Shown one piece after another: positions 1 to 10,914 of a stretch of DNA of 64,000 bases; position 1 is the first letter of the stretch; every line of letters starts with the position of its first letter. Source of the stretch: Enoplolaimus lenunculus (taxonomy: Eukaryota > Nematoda > Enoplea > Enoplida > Thoracostomopsidae). A program made the position numbers and the translations under genes. Under the pieces are notes generated by a model. It ran no database searches, was not told where the DNA came from, and was given only the letters and a program-made list of their open reading frames with translations. The stretch spans positions 1 through 64,000 of the forward strand of contig JASANG010003296.1 of assembly GCA_030248215.1 (NCBI GenBank). The letters are read 5' to 3'.

Positions 1-735
1 CTCTAGTGAAGAGCCGTAAACTAACTGTACAGGGCTAGTTCCACTGCTATTTATTGCGGTTCTTAGACCTAATAGTACAAACGGAAGCGCGTCGTACCAC
101 CCGCTACTGCAACATTGAGCTCGTAAGGAATTTTTTAAAGATCTATGAAATCTTTCTACTGCGCCATTGCATGCCGGGTGATAGGCTGTGGTACGTTTTC
201 GATCAATACTTAACCGATGCATTAGCTCACTCCAAAGAGATGATTTAAATTGTGTCCCCGGTCTGAAATGAGTGTTCTGGGTATTCCAAAACGGCCTATC
301 CAATTTCTTATTAGTGCAGCTGCTACAGTTTGTGTTGACATATCTGCAACCGGAATGATCTCCATCCAGCGTGTAAAACGATCAATAATGGTGACTAAAT
401 ACGTATGTCCTCTGGATGGGGGCAGTGGACCTACGATATCTATGTGTATTGTGCAAAATCTAGCAGTTGTTGGTATCGAGCCATCTGCTGCTTTTGTATG
501 CCGTGCAATTTTGGCAGCCTGGCATTTCTGGCAGTGCTTGGCCCAAAATCGAACATCTTTGTTTATTCCTGGCCAAATGTATTTTTGCGCTATTGTTCTA
601 AGTGTTGTATTTGGTCCTGTGTGCGCTAAGTCATGTATTCTGTTAAACAAATCCCGCCGCATATATTGCGGAACATATGGTCGCACATCGTGCGATGCCC
701 CGTCGCAGATTATTTCCATGTCTCCTAGTTTCAAT
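1..735 (-). pseudogene. Integrase part of the LTR element
   Basis: The visible integrase has the H-x-H ... C-x2-C zinc-binding region (HCQKCQAAK) followed by the catalytic core start (HIDIVGPLPPS, then TIIDRFTRW and LISDRG). These are standard Ty3/gypsy integrase signatures for inserting the cDNA into host DNA. The C-terminal part of the core runs off the window edge. Fossil copy. Confidence 0.88.
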
Positions 736-2000
736 CGCCGGAGTGGTAGGTTTGTTTTTTAAAAAAATTTACTAACTCTTTATCCTTATCTGAAACTGAG
801 ACATGGCGAATGCTACAACTGAACTCGGAAATATAAGATAACCATCGAGCCTGCTGCGGTGTCGGATTTTTCATAGCTAACGCATGAACCAACGGTTTGT
901 GATCAGTTTTTATGATGAATTCTGTACCTAACAGCCAATTAAAATGTTTCAATGACTGATAAATAGCTAGAAGTTCCCGGTCGTATGCCGACTTACGGGA
1001 TTCATTGTTCGTGAATTTTCGCGAAAAAAATGCAAGTGGCTGCCTTTCACCATTAACGTGTTGGTGAAGGACGGCTACGGCAGCGGTACCGGAGGCATCC
1101 GTGGTCAATTCTAACTGAGCATTAGCCAGTGGGTACGCCAACAATGCACTATTGTTAAACCTTCCTTAAGATTTTTAAAAGCTTGCTCAGCCGCTTCATT
1201 CCATGCAATCAATTTGTCTGACTTCTTTTTTATGTTCTGAGTGAGGTCCGTTAAAGGTGCGGCAATTGCTGAAAACCCTTTAACAAAGCGATGATAATAC
1301 TCGGCCATTCCTAAGAAACGTTTTAAGCTTGCTACAGTTATCGGTCGTTCAAACTTTGTAATGGCTTCCATTTTGCTGCTGACCGGTCTAAAACCTTTGT
1401 GAGTTATTTCAACACCAATGAAAACGGTTTCGGCTGAAAAAAATGACATTTGTCTTTGCGTAGCCTTAGACCGAACTGTTTTAAACGATTCAATACTGTT
1501 CGAAGATGCTCAGAGTGTTGTAGTTCTGTTTCACTAGCGACGAGTATATCGTCGATATATGCTTTTGCAAATGGTAAGTCATGTAATGCCGTGTCTATAA
1601 GTCTTTGAAATCTCTGGGCTGCATTACGTAAACCAAATGGCATTGTTCGGTATAAAAAGGCCAAATGGAGTTGTGATAGCTGTTTTTGGCTGATCGTCCT
1701 CGGGTAAATGTATTTGATGATATGCAGTAACCAAGTCAGGCTTAGAAAAAATTCTACAGTTACCTAAATCATTCGTTAAATCCGCTATGTTGGGCATGGA
1801 TATCGATCCGGAACTGATTTCTGATTCAGCTGCCTATAATATCCACAAGGGCGCCAAGGATTCTTAGAATCATTCTTTGGTGCCATCTGCATAGGGGAAG
1901 CCCATGGTGATTCCCCGCGATAGACTATTCCTTGTTCCTCTAACTACCGAAAATTTTGTTTTCCCCTTTCAAGTTTCTCCTCGAACAAGCGTCGGGGGTT
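730..2000 (-). pseudogene. Reverse transcriptase and RNase H parts of the LTR element
   Basis: The RT palm is recognisable from the MPFGLRNA motif and the YIDDILVAS catalytic block, followed by the thumb and connection (GVEITHKGFRP, KRFLGMAEYYHRFV). RNase H follows with TDASGTAA, YDRELLAIY and TDHKPL. In the intact family these convert genomic RNA into cDNA inside particles. The region is a fossil with several breaks. The order RT-RNase H-integrase places it in Ty3/gypsy. Confidence 0.9.
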
Positions 2001-2149
2001 ACTGAAAACTGGGGGACCAGTTATTACTATGTGGTGTTTTATGTTGTGCAAAATTTTATCCTCTGCTGTCAACGGCTGAAAAAGCACATTAAATTCAGTT
2101 AATAAGTCTTCTATTTTGAAAAGTCCATGCTGAATTGTATTATGGCTTG

Positions 2150-2480
2150 CTATTGTGTTGGCTTCACGATGTTCATTGGCGGGAAATTTTGAAAGTTAGC
2201 ACAATCAACTAACAAACCGTGATAATTCAAAAAATCGTATCCCAAAATTGGTTGAGTAACATCAGCAATTATGAATTTCCATGTAAAAGTTTGTCTGAGC
2301 TGTGAAATCTGAAAAATCATGACTTTAGCTCCGTGAACTTGGACTTGTTCCATTTGCTGCATAGAATGTGTCCTCTTTGTGCGAAATATTACTTGTGCCG
2401 AATGTTTCTGGTAAAAAGCTTTTGGCGCTACCCGTGTCTACCAGAAATTTCCCCACTGGGGTTGCGGCAACTTGAATTGT
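2150..2480 (-). pseudogene. Aspartic protease region of the LTR element
   Basis: Between gag and RT a weakly conserved stretch contains FTWKFIIADVTQPILGYDFL, which matches the C-terminal half of retropepsins (the IxGxDFL block). The upstream half is less clear. Fossil. Confidence 0.65.
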
Positions 2481-2617
2481 AAGCACTCCGCCCGGAGCCG
2501 CTACTGGGACGGAGTGTCGCCGTTTCCCCGGTTTTTAGGACTCTGTGTTTTCCAACCACAAGGTTTACAACATTTTTCGGCTTTGGACCCAAACCTAAAG
2601 TGATAATAGCAGAATTT

Positions 2618-3230
2618 TCAATTAGGATCAAATTTTTGTGTTTGAGAGCGACGCCTGAAGTTCCAGGAACTGGCCCTTCTGTCTGTTACGTCTCTAAAAC
2701 GGTTTCTAGACCTTCCACCCCGACCTTTCAAAAATTTACTAGACTGCAGTGAACAAATTACTTTGGTTAGCTCCGCGAAGCACTGTGTGTTATTCTCAAC
2801 TAACTTTGACACCATATCTGCCTGGTTATTTGTTGTTAGCGTGGTATTTGCAATACTAGATTCCGTGGCTTCACTTGAAGCAACAGTAGCTACAGAATTT
2901 TGAGGAATGACCTGCTCAATAATTCGATCTGCCAAGTCTTCTAGCTTTTGAATATCCATTTCCTTGACCACTGTGACAGCAATTCGAACTTTCTCTGGTA
3001 AAATTTCCATAAACCTAATTTTTACTAGGTTTGGGCTGTCAGGAGCCAGCCTTTGTAACTGTCTCAATGCGGCTGATGGCTTACGATCAGACAAAGTTTG
3101 TTCTGCTAACAACTTCCTAAGCTGCGTTTCCTGGCTTTGACCGAAGTATTTAATTATGCTGTCCTTAATGGCTGTGTAGTCATCAGTCGCTTTCGCTCCA
3201 CTGTCTATCATAACGTTGGTCGGCAAAATA
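2618..3230 (-). pseudogene. Gag-like part of the LTR element
   Basis: The frame has the motif series ...SQETQLRKLLAEQTLSDRKPS, ALRQLQRLA and FMEILPEKVR, typical of the gag of invertebrate Ty3/gypsy elements (a capsid-like helical region). It ends in an Arg-rich tail (GRGGRSRNRFRD) suited to RNA binding; I see no CCHC knuckle. Fossil. Confidence 0.75.
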
Positions 3231-3322
3231 TTTAAAAGGCTGTTACGTTTTTGATATTCGGTTAAACCATCTAGTAGTGGCTCAATCTAAGAAAACCAAA
3301 CAGCCGTGTCTTTTTCGTAAAA

Positions 3323-3800
3323 TTATGGCAACTTTGGAAGCGATAACGATCGATGGTTAGCACTGGAAGTGGATGCTTCTGTCTTTTGTGCACATTGAAT
3401 GGCTAAATTTACCGCCCCAGGTGGGTAAGTGTTTAATGCTTCGACAAGTTGCCGCTTTGTTTCGGGGGTTTCGAAATCTAAGTTATCTTCATTTAGTAAC
3501 TGAAGGGCTTTTGTCAGGATTTCCTTTAGAACGCCTTCCAGTTTGATGGGTGGCCCCGGGTCTGGTTCAATTCCAGCTACCAGCAGTAAAATTCTTAAAC
3601 TGGTTGCATAATTGTAAGTTATTCCACAAACGCAACTAAGGTCTTGGTATGGCCTAATCAGTTTTAGGTCCAAGTGTTTGCTGCGTTGTGTAGTGTTTTC
3701 CTGAAGCGTTGCTCGCGGAAGCAACAGCATGCAAACGAGGAGCGCAAATAAACTTGCAAGATATACCCTGTGCCGCAACCTCAACCTACCACTGAACACG
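3323..3800 (-). pseudogene. Second leader of the LTR element, hydrophobic N-terminus then 2A-like motif
   Basis: The frame starts with a basic and then strongly hydrophobic segment (YLASLFALLVCMLLLP) that could be a signal peptide or membrane anchor. About 50 residues later comes LRILLLVAGIEPDPGP, a good match to the 2A ribosome-skipping consensus (D/G-x-E-x-N/D-P-G-P preceded by a hydrophobic helix). Downstream is an acidic helical stretch leading towards gag. 2A motifs are known from picornaviruses and from some non-LTR retrotransposons; their presence here is inferred from the motif only. It is treated as part of the fossil element because it lies in the same orientation directly before gag. 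Confidence 0.7.
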
Positions 3801-3904
3801 ATTGTATTGTGGTAACTTTTCCGTGGTCCCAGATCTTTTCAATATTTGGCGACCGCTGGCATGGTGGTGGACAAAATTTCCGGAATTTAAAACTGCAGTG
3901 GCTA

Positions 3905-4826
3905 GTCAACAGATATGACGGAAACGATTCGTACCCAAGTGGATACTACCATACCATCTGGTCACTATTAAAATTGTATTTTGAGTGTTGGAAAGGTCGA
4001 GAATTCTTAGCACACGGCGGCATGCGCTATGCTCGCCGTCATCGTAATATTCTGAATGTATTGTGTCGTGTTGTTCAATCCTGTAAGCGTACATCTTGTG
4101 CGTTGCAGTAGCGACTTTTTTGTTTTGTTTCAAAATTCGAAGGACATTCTCTGCATCTTTATGACTGTAAACAGCTGCAGCATTGGCTTGGAAAGTGCTT
4201 TTCCTATCCGTAAATGCATGTCCGGATATCAATTGGCAGCTGTCAAAGATTCGTATATCTGACCCACTCAATGGACCTGGTTTAGGTTCAACATTCCCGG
4301 CTACTAGCAAAAGCAATCTGAGTGCAGTTATATGATTAAAATTTGAATTATCTAAGTTTAAAATCAAAAACTTTATTCGCCGTTTTTCAGCGAAAACTTT
4401 TAGCTTCCGAGCAGCTGAAGTGCGAGCTAGTTCGATACTAATATGCATTAGCCATTCGGTATTAAGTGCAATATGTTCAGAATCTCGCTGGAAATTTTGG
4501 CCCAGCATTTGGTTCTTTTCGGCCCTACAATACAAAACTAAACAAGCAAACAACATAACAATATCATTGCTTTTTCTTTTGTTACTCTCCCAATTGTAAT
4601 CTGTTGTGATTCTCGGCCGTTTCGCCAGTATGAACTCGAACCACTCGTGTAATAAGGCAAAAGCCGCGACCCCACCAGCTGCGCGCACCATTACCGCAAT
4701 TGTGATCACGTCGGGGTCACCAATGTTGGACCTCGGCGATGCCGAGTCTAACGTGCACCGTTTTTCCAAGCAAAACGAAGATAACACAAACCAAACAAAA
4801 ACCCTATACATAAGGATGCAAAACAT
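3905..4826 (-). pseudogene. First leader of the LTR element: hydrophobic N-terminus, 2A-like motif, IMPACT/YigZ-like domain
   Basis: A frame of about 306 codons lies between the LTR promoter and the second leader. It has two hydrophobic stretches in the N-terminal third, then LLLLVAGNVEPKPGP (2A-like). Next comes a domain with DRKSTFQANAAAV, ATHKMYAYRI, DDGEHSA and TRWYGSIHLGTNRFRHI. That motif series is the UPF0029 domain of IMPACT (a GCN1-binding regulator of GCN2) and bacterial YigZ. The frame ends just after the domain's core RFRHI motif, so the domain may be short at its C-terminus. The resemblance is strong; the idea that the element captured a host IMPACT gene is inference. Confidence 0.75.
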
Positions 4827-4906
4827 AGCTTTTTATTGAACACAATACTAACGCGCATCAGAAACAATAAAGTGACAACTGACTCCCTCATAACCGAATC
4901 CGGCGG

Positions 4907-4914
4907 TATTTATA
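4907..4914 (-). promoter_or_regulatory. Probable LTR TATA box
   Basis: Minus-strand TATAAATA lies about 80 bases upstream of the first leader start. A minus-strand AATAAA lies at 4832-4837, as expected for a U3-R arrangement. The LTR limits cannot be fixed with only one LTR in view. Confidence 0.5.
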
Positions 4915-4960
4915 GTGCAATCTATTTTGCATATTCAAATTCAAGCGACTTCGGTATCCT

Positions 4961-5305
4961 TGATAAACTATGGCTTCTTTGTCTTTGATAAACTATTCTT
5001 TTCCGGCTCAAATTCGCCCCCGCTTTGACCTCACCGAAACCAGTACCTAATTTGCATGCTGAAACCAAAAACCTGTACCTAAATTTATTCTGATTTCGTG
5101 ACCTTACACTGTTTGACCTTTGATATGTTGGTTCTTTACGACGATAACAAACACTTTCGACTATAAACTCAAACAATGTTTGAACTTGTCTGCCAAAAAT
5201 GCTGTTGGGTGGCCTAGAGACTGGGAGGCTAGGCTTAAGATTAGGCTTTTTAGGCTTAAGTTTATGTTCAGGCATAGTGGACAGGCCGTTTTTGTTAGCA
5301 TGCAC
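4961..5305. other. Flank with decayed TTAGGC-like tracts, no gene
   Basis: No coding frame with protein similarity. Bases 5225-5270 contain degenerate ggctta/ttaggc runs. The last eight bases (5298-5305) are the left target-site duplication of the next MITE. Confidence 0.6.
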
Positions 5306-5459
5306 GGTCCATGTTACTTTAAGGGGTGTCCAGGTTTATGGTGGGTCCATAAAACAATATGTTTGGATTTTAGATTACATTTTTGCTTAGGCTTAGTCTT
5401 AGGCTTAGTCTTAGGAAAACATTTAATGTATTGCTACGCCCCTTAAAGTAACATTGGCC
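5306..5459 (+). mobile_element. TTAGGC-MITE copy (154 bp), 8-bp TSD
   Basis: The left end is GGTCCATGTTACTTTAAGG and the right end is the inverted CCTTAAAGTAACATTGGCC. The core carries alternating cttagg units. The flanks repeat GCATGCAC perfectly (5298-5305 and 5460-5467), which fixes the ends. Non-autonomous DNA transposon; superfamily unassigned (8-bp duplications fit hAT, P or Merlin, and the GG start is like Merlin). Confidence 0.88.
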
Positions 5460-6110
5460 GCATGCACCGATACATAAATCTCGCAAATAATGTGTAGTTT
5501 AAGCTATATCTCGCGAACCCAAACGACATATAAGTCGTCTGTTCTTTCTTCAATAATTACATAGCTACCCTGGCGCAAATTTGAACAATTTGAACCATAT
5601 AACAAATGATTTGAAATTTGTTGAAACAATTTTTTACCCATCAATCAGCAAAAGGTATATTATACGAATCACCCCGTATATATTTTGAGGTTGGGCGTGG
5701 GGCATTTCACTGCCATAAATTTTCTCACTGGGATTCTCTAAAATCGTGTCATGTCTGCCGCTAATTAAGTTTAATAAAAGGGCTATTAATAAGGAGATAT
5801 TTATTAATCTATGCTAGATTTTTGAGCCCCCTCGAACGGGTTAAACGTATAATTTCGACTACGGGTTACGGGAACCATAGGCAAAATGCGATTGTTTATA
5901 ACGTACCCATCTTCTGCATCTTATAAGCTCGAACACCAAACGCAGTGTCTTTTGATTTTTTAACAGTTTACACAATTTGCAATGTTATATTTTGCGAGTT
6001 AAACTTCTTGCAACGAACAATGTTTGTTATTTAAAACAATTTGTTCAATTTATGGTTTAAATAAAAATAATCTACAACATTAAAATAGTCAAACAGTACC
6101 TATATGGCTA
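5460..6110. other. AT-rich intergenic sequence, nothing recognised
   Basis: I see no open frame with similarity, no RNA gene and no repeat shared with the rest of the window. Confidence 0.5.
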
Positions 6111-6538
6111 CTGTATTGACCCTAATAAGAGGGGGGACTGATATTTTTTTGGCCTCTCCAGAGGGTACCTCCTTGTTATTCGGTTACGGACTGATATTTA
6201 TTTTTAACCCACACTTCGCCGCCCTTCGTTACTGATATATATCCGGTACTGCAGTTATCTGTCTCGTTTCAATAGTTTGAGCGATAATTCAAGGATATAC
6301 TTAGGAATGTACTTTTAAAACTTATTCGCTTTAAAGTTTCGATCGCAACTTTATTTGGTCCTGGAGTCATTTATGTGCTACAATTAGAGTTAATTGACAT
6401 TTATGGACTCTAGTTAGGGTTTAGGGACTCTATCCGCTTACGGACTCTTATATATTAGGGATACGGACTCCTATTGATTCGGACACAAAATGGGAACACC
6501 CCCCTCTTATTACCCCCCTCTTATTCGGGTCAATACAG
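6111..6538 (+). mobile_element. Tc1/mariner-pogo-like MITE (428 bp), TA target duplication
   Basis: The ends are CTGTATTGACCC...AATAAGAGG and its inverted copy, flanked by TA on both sides (6109-6110, 6539-6540). The interior has many spaced GGACTC/GAGTCC words and no coding capacity. Related copies lie at 18373, 25361 (inverted), 37996 (inverted) and 63399. Confidence 0.85.
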
Positions 6539-6690
6539 TAGACGAAATTCATTTCTAGCGGTTATAGGTAAAGATCTTGTCTGCCTTGTAGCCAGCCTAG
6601 TACGCATAAAGTCAAAAATTGACTTTATTTGTTCAAACTTTAAATAATATATAGCAATGCTAGTACATTCTCAATCGGCTTCCACGTCTA

Positions 6691-6911
6691 CGCTGCAAAA
6701 CACTGTGAGTCAAATTAAACTCTCTCCGAAATAGGTTTTTCCGGACAACACAAACTGAGTCAAATTCGACTCTGCCAGAGTGAAATTCGACACACCCGAG
6801 TCGCTCAGTGAGTCGACTTTGACTCTGCCGGAGTCGAATTTGACTCAGATTGTGTAGTCCCGAAAAGCCTATTTCGGAGAGAGTCAATTTACCTCACCAT
6901 TTTTTGCAGTG
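6691..6911 (+). mobile_element. Palindromic CACTGC MITE (221 bp), TA flanked
   Basis: Nearly the whole element is a foldback. The left arm has GAGTCAAATT and CTCTCCGAAATAGG and the right arm has their complements, ending in TTTTTTGCAGTG. TA flanks both ends. The centre is a run of GAGTCGA/TCGACTC words. There are related copies at 7259, 22437 and about 63660. Confidence 0.82.
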
Positions 6912-7258
6912 TACAGGAAGAAATTAAAGGTTAATATTAAGTTAGTGATAGGTTTTGTAATTCGACAGTTGCATTCTCATTTACGCCTAACTGCAGTTGG
7001 GCCCATTGAATTATACGGGCTATAAATGTCAATTATTAACTAAATATTTGAAACGTTCTTGTTTGCAGCGTATAACGAGAATGTTTTAACTCGACGGTAA
7101 ACACTGGTTTAACCTTTGGTTTGAGGTTGGGTGAACGGCTGAATGTATTTCCTCACAGGCTGTGACTATCGAGCTAAAATTTGTTGATATTTGCGCGAAT
7201 TGTTTCACCGCGAAATTTCTTTTGAAATGTTCTCTATGTATTTGGTATTCCGTTTCTT

Positions 7259-7466
7259 CACTGCAAAAAATAGTGAGTCAAAGTGACTCTCTCCAAAATA
7301 GGCTCCACGGGACTACATAAACTGAGTCAACTTCACGTCGACCAGAGTCAAACATGCGACTCAGTGAGTCGAATTTGACTCAGGCAGAGTCGAATTTGAC
7401 TCGGTATGTGCAGTACCGTTGTGCCTATTTCGGAGTGAGCAATTTGACTCTCCATTATTTGCAGTG
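7259..7466 (+). mobile_element. Palindromic CACTGC MITE (208 bp) just upstream of a host gene
   Basis: It starts CACTGCAAAAAATAGTGAG and ends ATTATTTGCAGTG, with the same inverted arms as the 6691 copy. It ends 85 bases before the start codon at 7552, so it sits in the promoter or 5' UTR of that gene. Complete at both ends but more diverged between arms than the 6691 copy. Confidence 0.82.
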
Positions 7467-7551
7467 TTAAAGATGAAATTAAAAAATTTTGGTCGAAACG
7501 GGTTAACTTTTAGATATTTTTCCACTCATTGATATATTGATCCATTTAAAT

Positions 7552-8733
7552 ATGTACATAATTCGGGATATTGCAGTTCTGACCATTATGGCTGTGTTGC
7601 TACAGGCGAACAATCAAATGACAAACATATACACAACGGAAAATCCAATTGAATTTATCGAACCCTTGGAGCAAGGTATGTATTACAGCTTAGTAACTGT
7701 TAAGAATGGGCCGAGGGCCGTTACAATATATAAGCATATTCCTGAGCCAAACCTGAGCAAAAAATAGTTTAAACCTCCAGTTTATTGTATTACTCTCCCA
7801 CGAGAAAACAGTCCGTCCACCCCTGATCTACATATGGTCTAAAACTTGGTAAAGCAACCTATTTTGTCTTTATTTTCAGGATTCAAATTCGTTCTAAGTC
7901 CGGAATTTGCAACCAAATACTTGAGTGCAGGAAACGTGCCTTCCCTATTTTTATCCGCTTTTCCTACGGATTCCATAGCGGCTTCTGCGACTCACGAAAT
8001 TTTCAGCACAGATCGCTTACTGTCTGCTGAAAATAGCATAGTTTTAGATGAGTTGAGGCCAAACTCTTGGTACGTTGTTTGTGCAGAGTTTGAAAATTCC
8101 ACGCCTCAAAAATCCCGTGATAGGTCCAGTACCTCGTGCCGCCTCATGAGAACCCTTGACGAATACGGACGCGACACAAAGTCAATCTTATCCCACGTCG
8201 CAGTGTCTGACATCGGTGCCAACCACATCAAAATTAACATCAGCGTGGGAATCGAAGGCTCTGGTCGCCTGACAACGTATTTGCAGTTTGGTTCGGTTCC
8301 AGTCCAGGAATTCATTGTCAATTCGGCACAACGGAGACAGATGCAGCTTCAACTGCATTTCAAAGGAGTCAAGCCGCATTTTAACTATGGTCAGTTGTGT
8401 ATTGTTTACGAGCCTTTTTTCATTCACAACTCGTATTACACAATGCTCGGAAGATCAATTCATGCGAACAGACACGAATGTCATTTGGGTTCATTACAAA
8501 CAAAACAATACGGAATGTTCCAGTGGTACAGCGACGGCGGGGCAGATGCAAAGGAATTTAGTCGATTTTCTGACCACGAAACTTACGTTCGAGGATTGCA
8601 GAAACGGAATTTGCTTCTCACGCAACCAAAAGAAAATTTGTCAACGAAAACACACTGTGTAGATCTAATAACGATGTGGCTTGCTCTGCTTTTTGCACAG
8701 TTTTGCGGTACAAGTTACTTGCAGTATTATTAA
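7552..8733 (+). CDS. Secreted or membrane-tethered fibronectin-III-like protein, two exons
   Basis: Exons are 7552-7675 and 7880-8733; the intron 7676-7879 has a GTATGT donor and a TTTTCAG acceptor, phase 1. Splicing gives 325 residues. The junction EPLEQ-GFKFVL aligns with DPRRS-GFQIVL of the paralogue at 11623-13371, which supports it. The first ATG is 7552, followed by a signal peptide (IAVLTIMAVLLQA). The ectodomain matches the paralogue through WYVVCAEFEN, STSC-RTLDE(Y/F)G, LTTYL, GSVP-QEFIV, NYGQLC, MLGRSIHA and ECH. Four cysteines are shared and probably form two disulfides. The protein ends in a hydrophobic stretch (MWLALLFAQF) only nine residues before the stop, compatible with a GPI signal or tail anchor. 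It lacks the long cytoplasmic tail of its paralogue. The ligand is unknown; the FN3-like assignment comes from the beta-sandwich-like pattern and is tentative. Confidence 0.8.
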
Positions 8734-8893
8734 TAACAATTTGATATTTTCACCTATCGTAGTTTCGTCTTTTTAGCATATAAGCTTAACTGAAAAAATA
8801 TTTAAAAAAATTAGTCGTAGAAGCTTGAATTTAGGAACCGAAATTTTTCAAAAAACATCATTTAGATGCAGCTGAAATTTCCTCTCGCCGGTG
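8734..8893. other. 3' flank of the FN3-like gene
   Basis: AT-rich, presumably 3' UTR; I see no clear AATAAA. It ends with the left duplication CGCCGGTG of the next MITE. Confidence 0.4.
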
Positions 8894-9089
8894 GGTCAAT
8901 GTAAAGAACAAGGGCGGAACAGTACTATAAACATAAGCCTAAGCTTAAGCCTAAGCGTAAGCATGAGCATATTTCTAAGCCTAAACCTAAGTCTTATCCA
9001 ATCAAAAAATTAGTCTGCAGCTTAAAGCTTACTCTTTTCTAGTCCCACAGAAAAACGAAAACGTTCCGCTCCTGATCTTTACATGGGCC
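8894..9089 (+). mobile_element. TTAGGC-MITE copy, GGCGGAAC subfamily (196 bp)
   Basis: The left end GGTCAATGTAAAGAACA...GGGCGGAAC is inverted at the right as GTTCCGCTCCTGATC...ATGGGCC. The core has cctaagcctaagc (TTAGGC on the other strand). The flanks CGCCGGTG/CGCTGGTG match 7 of 8. Member of a second subfamily with the same GGCC(A/C)ATGT tips as the 5306 copy but a different subterminal sequence. Confidence 0.85.
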
Positions 9090-10914
9090 CGCTGGTGCAA
9101 AAGAGCGCTGCCAGACCATGCATTACCCCGAAAAAGACCAAAACCAGACTTGTGTATTAAAATTTAATACTAAAATTGCGTTTGTTATATTTCGCGCGCT
9201 GTCTTTCAGAGATTTTTAAATCCGCCCCTGCTCAGGGCAATCGATTAGAGATTGTTTTGAGGTTTTAAAATCAGTTTTCACGATTTTTAATGCAAACGAC
9301 AATCAAAATACAGTTATACACACAACAAATATTATTGATTAAAGCTGAACACTGGGATATATTAACATAAAACAATACAAATACCACGTCTCAGTAACGA
9401 GCGAAGGTATTATATAGTTGGAAGCCAGCAGTGCACAACACACGAGAGTTATAAATTCGATCTATGGAGAGACCACTCTGCCATATAATATTTCACTTGG
9501 TAAGCCCCTGAACCACGTTACGCAATCACACAGCGTTATACGGTTGGTGTACGTATTTTGGGCAACTTTCCAGCATTACTACGTTTACAATATTTTCTCA
9601 GAACAGAAACGTGAATGTCCTATGAAGAGAAACTTTGCACGTAGATTGTAGCGCATTCGCTAATTTATTCGCATTGCACAAAGCTGGCTAACTGGTCTGA
9701 TTGAAATTACAAAGGTATTTAATAATTTAAGTACATTATTTAAAGCTGGAACACCCTACATACACACTTTGAACATTGTTCCAGACCCAATATAGAACAA
9801 ACAATAGCGATGCAAATTTTGCTACCACTATGGCAACAATGTGGTTATGTTCACAACGCAGGAATCTCCAAGACACTTGCAATTTGTCAGTATAATCAGC
9901 CATGCAGTTTGTCAAAAATGACACGCATTAGTCTATAACAAGTAACCGCAGTTGCATCCATGTGCAACTTTTCTACAGTGTTGGGGTTGTATACGTTTTC
10001 ATAAAGTGTATACTACATCAAAGCAGGCGCTCGTTAACCCACGTTTTCAGCTTACAGAATTGGACTATCAGTAAATTTTTACGCACTATTTCTTTTGTCG
10101 AACGATCTGTTTAATGTTAAAACCAGTGTTTACTTGTGCTGGAACGGTGCCAAAAAATAAACGTCTACCTATACTACTCACGCATATGATTTCTAAAAAT
10201 TACACAAGTACTTTAGCAATGGTAAAAAAATTTTCAATAGCTTGATGTATTTTTGACTCCGATTGTGGTCAAAACAATATTCCACTGGGACGATATGACA
10301 ACTATAATCAAATCAGCATACAGCAGAACGTTAGGTAAAGTTTCTCATTGAAAGATTACATAATTAATAACGTTTAAAATTCAAAAAATTCACTCTGATC
10401 ACCAGCGTTTAATTACGTTTTGCCAAAACCAATTTCATTTCACCGGCATAATTCACAGACGTCCTCTCGTGTCTATTAGCATCACGCATGTGTCATTTAG
10501 ACCCATTTTTTACAAATGTGTGTACCATCTATCACCAGCTGTTTGGATCCCGTAAGATGTTTAGAACTCAAGAACGTATGCTTCGAAATTTGGCAAATTT
10601 TGCTTCATTCGATTTACTCTGGTGTTATGCGGGAAGGTTTCAAAACCGCAGTTGTAATGTCCATTGTTTGTGGACCTAATTCGAACTTGCTGTAGGTTGC
10701 CACACACAGTGTAGCGCACGAGTCGTAATGGTAAGTCCTTAGCATCTGACACCTGTAAGAGGCAGACAAATACGGAGTGAGTACATATACCGGTTCCAAA
10801 AAAAATTTGGTAAAACTTGTAAACATTGCCCGCTGTTTAATTGAAAAATCTTGTGTATTCTGCTTTATTTTGATCTACAATTTCTCTTGCGTTTATCAAA
10901 AACGTCGTCCGTTG
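9090..10914. other. Intergenic space between convergent paralogues
   Basis: 1.8 kb of AT-rich DNA with only short open frames of no recognisable similarity. No RNA gene or clear repeat seen. Confidence 0.5.

Larger units (their letters stand above)
1..4960 (-). mobile_element. Decayed Ty3/gypsy-type LTR retrotransposon, left end outside window
   Basis: Read on the minus strand, the order of parts is: LTR promoter near 4907-4914, a leader frame with a 2A-like motif and an IMPACT-like domain, a second 2A-bearing leader, gag, protease, reverse transcriptase, RNase H and integrase. RT before RNase H before integrase is the Ty3/gypsy (Metaviridae) order. The integrase end and the 3' LTR lie beyond base 1, so the two LTRs cannot be compared and the insertion cannot be dated. 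Pol is broken in roughly half a dozen places, so this is a fossil copy of moderate age; protein similarity is still easy to see in every part. The two leader frames are unusual for this family. Confidence 0.9.

Noticed and set aside
3905-4826. Treating the IMPACT-like frame as an independent host gene
   Set aside because: It lies between an LTR-type TATA box and the second 2A leader, in the same orientation as gag/pol, and shares the 2A-leader architecture with its neighbour. It fits better as part of the element, although the alternative is kept as a refuting test.
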